From the NCBI RefSeq assembly GCF_041956535.1, contig NW_027192236.1, forward strand, positions 17,925 to 39,943: 22,019 bases of DNA, given 5' to 3'. The translations under genes were made by a program, and so were the position numbers. Below, in pieces: positions 11,001 through 20,430 of the stretch; the stretch's first letter is position 1, and each line of letters opens with the position of its first letter. The notes below the pieces were generated by a model that was not told the DNA's origin, searched no databases, and saw only the letters and a program-made list of their open reading frames with translations. The DNA comes from Calcarisporiella thermophila CBS 279.70 (taxonomy: Eukaryota; Calcarisporiellomycota).

Positions 11001-11192
11001 TTCTTTAGTTTATTACCTTTTCATATATGTGCTCAAATTTACCTCTTGCTTCCATATTGGAACAGATCTAACAGAATCTTCATCTCCTTCGCGCAGTTCT
11101 GGGAATGGGGTTCCATACACTACAAATGAATTCTCTTGGGGAGTGTTCTTTATGTCGGTTGTCAGCCTGGTTTTGTGGGAATGGCGCGACAT
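8017..11192 (-). CDS. GPATCH1: GPATCH1 (TOUGH/evolutionarily conserved G-patch protein)
   Basis: Model: complement(join(8017..8637, 8711..9697, 9768..9888, 9952..10759, 10889..10979, 11043..11192)), 925 aa, six exons. GPATCH1 is a nuclear protein of late spliceosomes thought to activate a DEAH helicase through its G-patch. The N-terminal DUF1604 block covers residues ~25-130: [30 protein letters not shown] and [11 protein letters not shown] are near-invariant family motifs. The G-patch lies at about 165-200 ([20 protein letters not shown]). '[13 protein letters not shown]', 'SVFDYM' and '[13 protein letters not shown]' match downstream conserved positions. An acidic run (about 690-710) and a long Arg/Lys/Glu-rich tail follow. 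Intron 4 (9698-9767) has a GC donor (GAGGCAAG) instead of GT. The first exon was recovered by family motifs; the in-frame ATG at 10948 is in another frame and is not the start. It shares a 155-base divergent spacer with HTD2. Confidence 0.94.
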
Positions 11193-11347
11193 TTCATTAA
11201 TATATATAGATTCAAAGAAAATTATGAAATTATGATATGATAAAATATTAATCTAATAGAGTGGAATGTGACTGCAATTTGAATCTTTTCTCTAGCTCAC
11301 TCTCAACTGTAATTGATTTATTCACGATATATCGCTTACATTAAAGA
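11193..11347. promoter_or_regulatory. shared divergent promoter region, GPATCH1 / HTD2
   Basis: Only 155 bases separate the two start codons. The spacer is AT-rich and contains a perfect 10-base palindrome, CGATATATCG, at 11325-11334, about 14 bases before the HTD2 ATG. Both genes must be driven from here. The palindrome could be a factor site or chance; a transcription start may lie nearby. Confidence 0.45.
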
Positions 11348-12363
11348 ATGCTATTCAGGTATCGCAATACTAAGTTAGTTTGCTCATGCCGACTCTATTC
11401 TGTTCCCGCAGTTGATACATGGCGCAAGTCAATTCTTTCACGGACATTAACTGAAGTTGATACCGTTACCTCTTCCCCTGTTGATCTTTTCTCGCTTACC
11501 CTTGACCGCCCTTCTCCCACCAAGACACCCGAGAAGATCCTTCCACCCAATTGGCATCTACTTTTTTTCCCTCCTCGCCTGAAAGAAAGTGAACTGGCTC
11601 CTGATGGATATGACACTATATACTCTCCTCCTCCACCCTACATTCAGCGTATGTGGGCAGGAGGCTCAGTGGAATTCAACACTCAGAATCCATTGAGAGT
11701 GGGGGATGAACTGACGCAAAAAACTCAGTGTACCGATGTTGAACTCAAGAAAGGAGGGGGAAATAAAGAAATGTGTTTCGTGTGGTTGGAAAAGGTATTA
11801 GAAAATAAACAAGGCTGGAGTGTGCGAGATCGGAGATGTTTCGTTTATCTGCCGCGTGCTGATGAGAACAAGAAAACAACGCGGCGAAATGTGATACGTA
11901 TGTGACCAATTTTCAATGATATCGTTGATACTCTTTTTTGTCTTTGTCATTCCTTTTCAGATCTGAATGCTAATGGATTACACTCAATTTTACTATGCTT
12001 ATAGTGAAGAAAATACCAGATTTCGAGCGCACTTGGATTCCATCTCCAATTTTACTCTTCCGGTATTCTGCACTCACATTCAATTCCCATCTTATTCACT
12101 ACGACCATGATTATTCCACACATATTGAACATCATCCTGAACGTCTTGTCCACGGCCCTTTAACAGCAACATTACTACTCGAGCTCATTGGCGAGAATAC
12201 AAAGAAAAAAGTGAAAAATTTCAAATATCGCGCGGTAAGTCCGTTTTATGTTAACGAAAAGCTGCGCGTATGCGGAAAAGAGAGTGGGCAAGGGGAGTTT
12301 GAGGTATGGGCAGAGAATGCTGAGGGTGGAGTAGGTATGACAGGCTCAGTGGAGGTTGAGTGA
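11348..12363 (+). CDS. HTD2: HTD2, mitochondrial 3-hydroxyacyl-thioester dehydratase (type 2)
   Basis: Model: join(11348..11897, 12005..12363), 302 aa. HTD2 removes water from (3R)-hydroxyacyl-ACP in mitochondrial type II fatty-acid synthesis, the pathway that feeds lipoic acid formation. The first ~20 residues (MLFRYRNTKLVCSCRLYSV) are basic and free of acids, as in a mitochondrial presequence. The N-terminal half is a non-catalytic hotdog-like domain with WHLLFFPPRL and 'MWAGGSVEFN'. The catalytic hotdog in exon 2 carries 'LFRYSALTFNSHLIHYDHDY' (201-220), with His215 the presumed catalytic histidine, and 'ERLVHGPLTA' (229-238). Length is near yeast Htd2 (280 aa). The in-frame acceptor is CTTATAG ending at 12004; a better-looking TTTTCAG ending at 11960 would shift the frame and truncate the protein before the active site. 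Confidence 0.9.
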
Positions 12364-12505
12364 TTACTTACCCTAAGATATAATATTAAAATTATTGAGA
12401 TGATATCTGAATAGATATAAGATAATATTTTGTGTAAAAATAAAATACATATAAATTATGAACCCTATATGATTACCGATAACATATGGCTATTGACTGT
12501 TCCAA
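12364..12505. other. convergent 3' spacer, HTD2 / pseudokinase
   Basis: A 142-base, very AT-rich segment separates the two stop codons. It contains A/T runs and AAATAAAATA-type sequence near 12438 suited to 3' end formation. There is no room for a further gene. Confidence 0.4.
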
Positions 12506-14760
12506 TCAGCTTGTTTCTAAAGCATCTTCGATGCTTAATCTCTGTATTGGATCCAGTACCAATAAATTTTTAATTTTTTCTACTATGTGCTCGTTCTCAA
12601 CAACCTCAAGACCAGGTGGGAACCATCTCTCTTTGCTCATATCACCAATTGCTTCTTCTATACTCCGAAACAGCATTTTTCCGCTCCATAATTCGTATAG
12701 TAAACATCCAACCGACCAAGCATCCATAGCCGGTGTGGCTCTCATTTTCTTTTTCTTCTTCGAGAATAGAATCTCTGGGGCTGAATAGGGATTCGGTAGG
12801 ATATATCCCTCCTCATTAAAGAAGAACGCTGTGCTGAAGTTGGACAAACGCCAAGATGTTTCGTCATTGGGTTCAGAGAGGAAAGTACTGGGGCTCAGAT
12901 TTAAATGAACAACTTGCTTCATGTGCAACCAGTATATAGCCTGTATTACAGCTCTGCTTATAAGCCCGCGTAGTAGCTGATCCATTTCACCTACAGTATC
13001 TAAGAAGCTCCTAAGATTCTGCGAAGTACTTTCTGTCACAAATAAGAAGTGGCCATTTCCAAGAATATGTGCATCCCGAAATTCGACAATATGAGGAGAG
13101 CGAAGATAATTAAGGTAGGCAACCTCACGTTCGAATTCTTCTGCAGAAGATATGAAGTTAAGATTTACTTCCAAACCTGTCACTTCATCAATCGCAACTT
13201 GAGTGACAGGTATATGATGAGGTTCGTCCATGACTCGATACCGTTTCATAACTAGCATACCCTTGGCAATCTCAGGGGTAGCACCTGGATCTCCTCCCCT
13301 ACTAACCAGAAGATATCTGCTAACTAACTCAGGCGTTGACTTAATTTGTCGCTCGCTCAAAAAAATACTGGAGTCCAACCCACTTACTTCCCTACTCAAG
13401 GTATTTCTGCCATAACTGCCTATGCTTCTAATATCTTCCTTATTCAATTCTTGTAGCCCTATTGCTGGAGGTGCTCTCTGCTCCATCAATTCTGATTCAA
13501 TCACCCATTTTTTCAGCTGCACTTGCTCTGTTCTGCGTTTCTTTTGGTATATCAACAGACCAACGATTACCAAAGCAATTACAGCAATCCCACCCAAAAC
13601 GCCACCAACAATTGCTCCGATATTCGACGCTTGGGTGAATTGTTATGGATGAGGCTCAGGTTCAGGCTGCGGCTGCGAACGCGACTGCGATTGCCATGGT
13701 CCTTTCACTATCATGAGTAAATACTTGTGACAATTTAGCGCTATAAAATACAAGATGATCCTTATTGAAGACAAGCGCAGCATTATCCCGTATGTCTTGC
13801 GATAGTGTGCCACAGTCGCTTGTTTCGGTCTTATCACTAAGAGATATTTCAACTTTCCACATAGTATTACCCCTTAGCGGTAGTATATACATCCATTTAC
13901 CATCACTGGTAGTCAACGCTCCCCCTCTAATCTCTCCAACCTCCAGAGGTGGAGGTGATGAAGAATTAATTGGTGCTATCTGACCATTTTTGTTTAATGT
14001 GTATATGGTTCCATTCGCAACTACTGCCCCAACGATATCCACATCGCCAGGTATATCCATTATTTCCCATTGATTCAAATCCGTTGTATTCACGCTATAT
14101 ATGCGGCCTTTTCCTACAATAGTAATGTTTTGCTCTATCGCAACAATTGGTCCTTCGAATATGTCATTCGCAAATTGATATCGTAAAATGGGGGGACTCC
14201 AATTAGTTTTTTTGGGCTGGATTTCACTAGAGTTTGAGTTAAGGTCGATATCCCAAATGATGAAAGGATGTGTTACATTCGGTGAACTGTTTCGAGGGTT
14301 CGGCGCTTTAAAAGATTAATATTTTGCGAATTTGTGAAAGACTGAATATTAGGATAAATCATAGACACCAATAAAGAAAAATTAATTACTTACAATCTTC
14401 CATTGGCGGCTTATCATTTGACTCCCCGGAAGTTGAATCCGGGATAGTATTGTTCTGTTGATGCGATTTCCCAGGAGCTCCAGAATTGCTGTTTTTAGTC
14501 TCTCTTCCACTCGACTTTCGACTGAAAATCGATGCCCTACCACCCTCAAGCACTGTACAATGTTCAACCGTCTCTGTAAATAGGATTCGAAAAACATCCT
14601 TAATTTGGTCGCTCGTGTCTGACATTGCTTGTTTATGTATTCCATCTCCATCAATCATATATACTTTTCCATTATATGCAATGAGACAGGGTGTTGATTC
14701 ACATTCAATTGAGGCGAAAATTAGTAGGAAAATTATGTAAATAAGTATCAGAATTATCAT
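12506..14760 (-). CDS. single-pass receptor-like transmembrane pseudokinase
   Basis: Model: complement(join(12506..13629, 13709..14305, 14394..14760)), 695 aa. I do not recognise a named family. Residues 1-18 are a signal peptide. About 20-320 form an extracytosolic domain with several N-glycosylation sequons (NVT, NIT, NTT, NGT, NSS) and repeated strand patterns such as 'CLIAYNGKVYMIDGDG' and 'GTIYTLNKNGQIAPIN' that suggest a PQQ/beta-propeller-like fold, as in IRE1/PERK sensors. A membrane segment (about 326-348) is followed by a basic stop-transfer QKKRR. The kinase-like domain spans ~450-693. Its glycine loop lacks glycines; VAIK lysine is Asn479 (VNLN); HRD is HLN (563-565); DFG is NFS (585-587); the catalytic-loop Asn is Thr570. 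The APE motif (605-607), Asp624 and Arg685 are kept, so the fold should hold. No KEN-type RNase domain follows. Intron 2 (13630-13708) is the weak point of the model. Confidence 0.72.
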
Positions 14761-15753
14761 TTTGACTATGTTTGGTATAAAAGATATATATAGTGGAAAA
14801 AGGAATGTATAGGTAATCCTTTAGGGCTCTATATAATGTCAATAAATATAATATATACGTGATAAAATGGAGAGAGAGCTTTTCATCAAACAAATAAATA
14901 TAATGAAGTATACCTCATTTCGAAATGCCTCACAACCTAATGCAATATAATAAAAATAGAAATGGGGCTTGGTGTGGCGCTGCAGTTTTAAAGTATCAGG
15001 CTGATACTATCAGCACTACCTCCGAGGCTGATAATCAAATCTACGTAGTTAAAGATTATAAGTTTTAAAAAGGTCGAATGCCGAGTCAACTAGAACTCGA
15101 TCCGATATAATACATTGAGTTATTTTATTGGTTTTATTTTGGAATTTTAATCTTCTTGCATTTGATTTAGATAGGTAAAAAACAGATGTGACTGGATCCA
15201 ACCCCTTTAGTTTATGATTAAATGATATAGAATATGAGCATCCTATTTCATGGAGATATCACGGCTTTATCTTAAATATTTGATGCCTAAATAAAAATAG
15301 CCCAATTAATAATTAAATTTCAGGGTAATAGATGAATTCGTAGGTGTTGACGTTATGCTTGATAATTTCCCACAGAATTGGGCGCTATTAAGCAGTTTCA
15401 GCCAAGAGTTTAAAAAGTAGGGTTTTGAAAAAGGTACAGGTGAAATTTGATCAAAAAGCTGGCTCAAGTAGCTTTTATCTAGAAATTTTCACTCTTTTCA
15501 AAAAATATTATATAAGAGAAATAGGGGGGTAACTAATACTTATGCTTTTTATCCTTTACATTTACTACTATTATTTTTTTTCATCTGTATATTTCTGAGC
15601 GTGGAAATTTATTCATCTCAGTCAGGTATACGTCACATCACCTTTATCTTTTTCTTTTATTATGAATATGTCATAAGAGACCGGTTTCGAAATAATACTT
15701 ATCTGTTTGTTATTTCTAGCTTCTTTCCAACACCATCTTTTCCCAACAAACCC
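14761..15753. other. divergent spacer between pseudokinase and PAT1
   Basis: About 990 bases without a credible open frame; this is the longest divergent spacer in the window, against 155-163 bases for the other pairs. A cluster of TATCAG/CTGATA motifs lies at 14993-15033. On the minus strand, a TATATATA run sits about 25-35 bases before the pseudokinase ATG. The 150 bases before the PAT1 start are pyrimidine-rich. No gene is seen. Confidence 0.4.
14993..15033. promoter_or_regulatory. cluster of four GATA half-sites in nested inverted repeats
   Basis: A perfect 15-base palindrome GTATCAG-G-CTGATAC lies at 14993-15007. It is followed directly by TATCAGC (15008-15014) and GCTGATA (15027-15033), another 7-base inverted pair with a 12-base loop. 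Together they give four CTGATA units in 41 bases, two on each strand. Two of them fit the GATAR core read by fungal GATA factors (CTGATAG on minus, CTGATAA on plus); the other two end in C. It lies 233 bases before the pseudokinase start and about 720 before PAT1. Regulatory function is inference. Confidence 0.4.
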
Positions 15754-18229
15754 ATGTCGAACTCCTTCTTTGGGTTTGACACGACTTTACCCGAGTCTGC
15801 CTCAGATAATAATCACCTCGATCTGACTTCCGCCCTCTCTAACTTGACGTTAGAAGATGACCCGCGTAATGTCGAGACAAAATGGGGATATTCCGGCCAG
15901 GATGACCATGATTTCGATAAGCTGAATGACGAAACATTTGGCGACTTAGGCGATATCGGTATGTAAACTAATTTACCGTACAATTATTTTGTAATCATAT
16001 CATGTAGTCTCACCTAATTTTTTATAGAGAAAGATTTTGATTTTGCCGGAAACACTAAACATGTTAGAAACTGTGCTGAGAATCGACATCATGACGAGAT
16101 ACGCGAATCTTCTTCAAAAGGTAATGCTGGTCATATCTGGTTTATTCATATATTTATTTAAACTTATATTCTTTCAAGAAACAGAAACAGCAATTTCTCC
16201 CACATCAACTTCTTCCAAAGAAGCCTCTATCGAAACCCCACGTTCGACAGACACTCCCCGTCTCAAAGGGGTTTGGAATGACAGGATGATTTTTGACTAT
16301 CAAGCATTTATGTCAGAAAATGAGGTAACCTTGTCGCATTTCAATTTGAATTTATACTATGATTTTATTAAAAACCTTATTGTAATTTACATTCTACATT
16401 ACAGAGTAAATCACTGGATTCCCCACTATACAATATGCAAGCTTCCTCTCAGAGTCAAAACAAAGATCTGAGGGATCAAAAATCGCGTCATTCGCCTGCA
16501 CCACGTCTGCCTACACCACAGCATATTATTGAAAATAGCCACAGTAAAGAACATCCTTCGTTTGTTGACCTTACACAGCAGCATTCTCCCAATCAGTCGA
16601 ACCAGCAGCAACGAAATCTCCACCAACAAATTCGTCCGCCATACAGTTTGGAAAATGTGTGGGCAGAGCAAGAAAGATTGGCTGCTGAAGCAATTGAACG
16701 TGAACGAAGACGTCAAGAAAGAAGTCGGCATATGGCTGATTTGGTAGCCATTTTTTTGTTACTTCCTTTTTACTAAGTTGCTTAATTGCCATCACACTGT
16801 ATTTGTTGATAGGCAAAATATAACGGTATAATGTCAATGCAAGACAAAGAGCATATTCATCGTATTCATGTCTATCAGTTGCAGACCGACGATCCACTAT
16901 CCGAGGATTATTATTTCCAAGCCTATAATCATCGCCTGCAGCAGGTAAGTGGCGCTGGCTGGACAGAGCAGGACGAGATTCGTCAACGAATTTCCGCAAT
17001 GCTGAACGATGCACGACATACTCAACAACTTCCTCAAAGGCGCCATGTCCCTTCACAATTTCCAATGAAGCCGGCGTCTTTAGAGAACACACTCGGAGCA
17101 CCTGCTTACCATTCCATCAAAAGTCCGCGCAAGATTCTTCAAGTTGCTTCTACAATTGGCCAAGAGCAATTTATGAGCGGTGAGGATGACGTAGAAAGAC
17201 AGCAGCTGCATGCTCGTCCCACCACTAGTACTGCCACTACACCTATGCATGACAACGATCGCCGCCAACTACTACGCTGGATTGAGGATATGTATGCTCA
17301 TTTACTTTTGATTGAACAGCTTAGACGCCAGCAACCGATACCTATTCCTGGGCGTGAACATGAATCCCACATCGCCATATTGCATTGGCGTGCTGAGTAT
17401 CTAGATACTCTCCAGAAGATCTGGGTCGATCTACGTGTCACAGATCCAATTGGAAGTCATGACCACGATCATGCTTTTATTCGGCTGCTTTCCATCGGCA
17501 AAGGCAAGAAATTGGTTGGGCGGGTGTTACCTTTGTTGACACCTCAACAGTTGCTTACCGTACTGACAGTACTCGTTGCAAATTTCGAAATGATGGATGT
17601 ATGTCGGCCGAATGCACCCGAAGCAGATTTGTTTGTGAATACGGTTCTTCCACCCCTGCTTCGCTTCGTCGCCGAGGCTCCGTTTCGTGTGGTGATAGGG
17701 CTGGTATATTTGTTCTTGGAACGAAACAACGTAAATCTAGTCATGCGAAGCAAAGTAATTATTTCAACAAATAAACTAGCCACTGTAACATGCGAAGCAT
17801 ACTAACGATGAATGGATTGAATAATATTAGGTTGGCTTAGCTTTCTTGACCATGTTTTTAAGTCGTGCGGAAATTCTAAAGCAGGGTGGAGGCGTGGTCC
17901 AAGGAATGGCAATTCCCTCGGATCGTGAACGCTTGCAGTGGCAGGAAATTTTCAATCATCTTTTTAGCACCATCCGTCATCACCTGCCCACCCTTTTCTC
18001 TCCAGCATACTCCTCCGGCTCGCAGGACGACCTCTTTGTTTGGCAGTTTCTGGCTGCTGTTGCTGTGGGTGCCTCTACCGAGCAACAGCAAGTGCTTGTT
18101 GTGGAGATACGTGAAAAACTTCTAGAGACGATAATGCATGCTAACCCATCAGTGGATGCTAAGAAACTTGCAAATGTCAATCTGTTTTTGCATGCGCTAG
18201 GTGTGGATGCCTCGCAGTTGTATGCCTAA
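15754..18229 (+). CDS. PAT1: PAT1, deadenylation-dependent mRNA decapping factor
   Basis: Model: join(15754..15958, 16028..16120, 16179..16324, 16405..16743, 16813..17754, 17831..18229), 707 aa, six exons, all joining in frame. Pat1 scaffolds cytoplasmic mRNA decay, linking Dhh1, Lsm1-7, Dcp2 and Xrn1 in P-bodies. The N-terminus MSNSFFGFDTTLP is the family's FFGFDT-LP signature and fixes the start; an open frame extends upstream but without conserved sequence. Residues ~70-230 are low-complexity and Gln/Pro/Ser-rich. A basic, helical stretch (about 238-260) precedes the conserved block 'MSMQDKEHIHRIHVYQLQTD' (about 268-287), the middle region. From about 400 the alpha-superhelical Pat-C domain begins ('RRQLLRWIEDMYAHLLLIEQ') and runs to the end, including 'SIGKGKKLVGRVLPLL' and 'LAFLTMFLSRAEIL', the surface known to bind Lsm1-7 and Dcp2. 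Length is near yeast Pat1 (796 aa). Confidence 0.95.
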
Positions 18230-18883
18230 AATTCTGCGTTCTTTTATATACATACATATATAATTCTACCTATATAGTGTGTTTTTCTAATCTCTTTTTA
18301 TTGCTTTCTCAGGGGCTTTTTATTTCTTGCATATCTTTCCCTTTATTTTGTGCATAAATATCAGATCTTCTTCGCCTTTTTTCTGTAGTATTCCCTTCTC
18401 GTCCCACCTTTTTTCTTTGTGTTGTTTATTTCATCAACCATTTTTCATTATTTTTTTTTGGCTTGTAATGGTTCAAAATTTTTATGTATGTGGGGAGAGA
18501 ACATATGAAGAGAAGGATTCCCATTTATACTTATTCTCTTCCCTTTCTCCTTACTCTTCTAAGCTATGGCATTATGCTTTTATTATTGCTTTATATCTCT
18601 TGCTACCCTATTACTTGTGCAACCAAAAATTATTAAATAAACAGATATGCTTCCATTCAACTAAACTATAAATTAGAGATGTTCTATACAATTAGTCTGA
18701 CTATATGAATGCTTATTTGAAAATCACACGTTCACAAGCATCGGGGAAACCCGAAATTTGCCATCGCATTTTGACGTGAGTTTTTGTAAAATCATATTCA
18801 ATGAAATCTCGCTGTGGTGCATTAATCATTTGATATAGAGAACCTTAACAGATAAAAATTAATATATTTAAAGTTAATGAGGG
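18230..18883. other. convergent T-rich 3' spacer, PAT1 / coiled-coil gene
   Basis: A 654-base spacer separates the two stop codons. The PAT1-side half is strongly pyrimidine-rich on the plus strand. AATAAA occurs at 18636-18641, about 410 bases after the PAT1 stop, and ATAAAT at 18354-18359. A 114-codon open frame here is rich in Phe/Ser/Leu only because of the pyrimidine bias. I see no gene. Confidence 0.4.
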
Positions 18884-20430
18884 TTATATAACACTGGGCT
18901 CTTTTTCGCCAAGTATTTCAAATTGCCTCTCCAACTCGGTATATTGCGCTTCTATTTGTGCCAGGACCGAATCTTTCAGCTGTATCTCCTTGCGCAAGTA
19001 TTGTTCATCGTCCAATTTCTCTTGAAGGCGGCCTTCTACATTGCTCTTAGCTGTCTCGAGAAATTGGATACGGTCTTGAAGGGCTGCAATGCTTTTATGA
19101 AGCTATTCAAAAATAAAACTATAATTGAGATATCTCTGAATACGGTGAATTCCTTTTTAATTATTACTCTTTCATTTTCTCTTTTCAGTTCTAGAATGAG
19201 GTCACCGGGTCTATTAGCGAGGGTTTCTCGGTCAAGATGCACTAAAACTTCTTCTGAGCTCTTTCCTCGCGATGCTTTTATGGATTGATCCGAACCAGTC
19301 GAAATGAACGAGAAATTTGAGCACATATCTGTATTTTTGAGATTATTTCTAAATGCACTCGGATTTACCAGCTATGCGAAAGAAACAATTCACCCAATGT
19401 TATAGTTATTAATAATATAATTTCGCAGAAGTCCTCACCTGTTTGTGGAAAAATTCAAGCTGTCCTGCTAAAAATTCATATTCTGCACCCATCTGTTTCT
19501 CTTGTCTCCATTTTCTTGCATTCTTTGCAGCCTCGTCCAACTCCACCTGCAATAATCTATTCGCACGCTGTAATCGTTCCACTAGCATCCTTAATCTCTC
19601 TGTTTCCTGCGAATAATGTTTACTGAGAGATTGAAAACGTGAGACCGATTCTGTAAGGTGCATTCTATGTGTTTGTTGAAGGCGCATATGCGCTATTGTC
19701 AAATATTCCATCTCTCGCTCTTGTGGAGTTTTTCGCTGTGAGGGAGAGGAGTATCTATGTGAGCGAGGAACGATCCAGTCAGCACCATCACCATCAGAAC
19801 TTGAGTCCAATTGAGTATCCGAATCCTCTTGTGATATTGATCTACGAAATGGAAATGGTTCAGTTGACTTTTCCTCGTTCATAGAATTACATGTCCCGAT
19901 TCGGACAGATGTGTGTTCTATTTCTGATTTTGAGATGCTATGAACACTGTAACCACGTCGTCTCCACGAAAATATTCCAGAGATTGTACGCACTATTGCT
20001 CTATTCTTCTTTCTTATACCTTCGCTAATACTTGTGCCGCTTAATGACTTGATTGCCCGCATGTTATGCTCTTGCAGAGGAGGAGGAGTTGATAGCACGA
20101 TTAGAGAGGAGGTGCCAGACGAGCATACAGAGAGTTTTGAGCAAGATGAATAATAGCTTGTACTGTCATACTCAAAAATGGGAGCTATCGAAGTACTTGC
20201 GTCGGGAGTTGGAGCTATTGCTGATATAGGAATAGTCTTGAGAGAAAAGAAGTTTTTAAAGGAACGGCGATGGCTAAGGGAATCGTTTGGTTTCGCTGCG
20301 TTCTGCTATAGAACACAAATCTTGTTTAGTTGTGCAACTAACAACCCTATTGCTACGCCAAACCAAAAGTCTGGATAATAGGTATATTGGCCTTGATACC
20401 TACATCTTTAGTTAATACTTGTGTAGGCAT
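18884..20430 (-). CDS. coiled-coil protein, family not recognised
   Basis: Model: complement(join(18884..19102, 19168..19371, 19439..20305, 20404..20430)), 438 aa. The N-terminal ~165 residues are Ser/Thr-rich and basic, probably disordered, with 'SGIFSWRRRGYSVHS' and several Ser-Pro/Arg-Ser sites that could be phosphorylated. A long charged helix starts near 'KTPQEREMEYLTIAHMRLQQ' and continues through 'LRMLVERLQRANRLLQVELD' to the exon end (about residues 180-298), with heptad-like Leu/Ile spacing. A less helical linker follows in the next exon. The last exon encodes another coiled coil (KSIAALQDRIQFLETAKSNV onwards) ending in PSVI. Three exon joins are phase 0 and look firm. The first 27-base exon (MPTQVLTKD) is the least certain part. 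A cytoskeletal or vesicle-tether role would be a guess only. Confidence 0.65.

Noticed and set aside
13630-13708. Reassigned stop codons (TAA/TAG read as Gln) to explain in-frame stops at the stalk and at 20306
   Set aside because: Several other genes here end at TAA or TAG exactly where their families end (UBC6, NPR3, SYS1, PAT1), so the standard code holds.
12506-14760. Reading the transmembrane kinase as an IRE1 orthologue
   Set aside because: The layout is similar, but the sequence ends right after kinase subdomain XI with no KEN ribonuclease domain, and the catalytic residues IRE1 needs are absent.
16571-17101. Minus-strand open frame of 176 codons across PAT1 exons 4 and 5
   Set aside because: It spans an intron of PAT1 and opposes well-conserved PAT1 coding sequence; it is a shadow.
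18327-18671. 114-codon hydrophobic open frame after PAT1
   Set aside because: The DNA is pyrimidine-rich 3' sequence; such bias produces Phe/Ser/Leu/Cys strings. There is no family resemblance and no spacing typical of the other genes.
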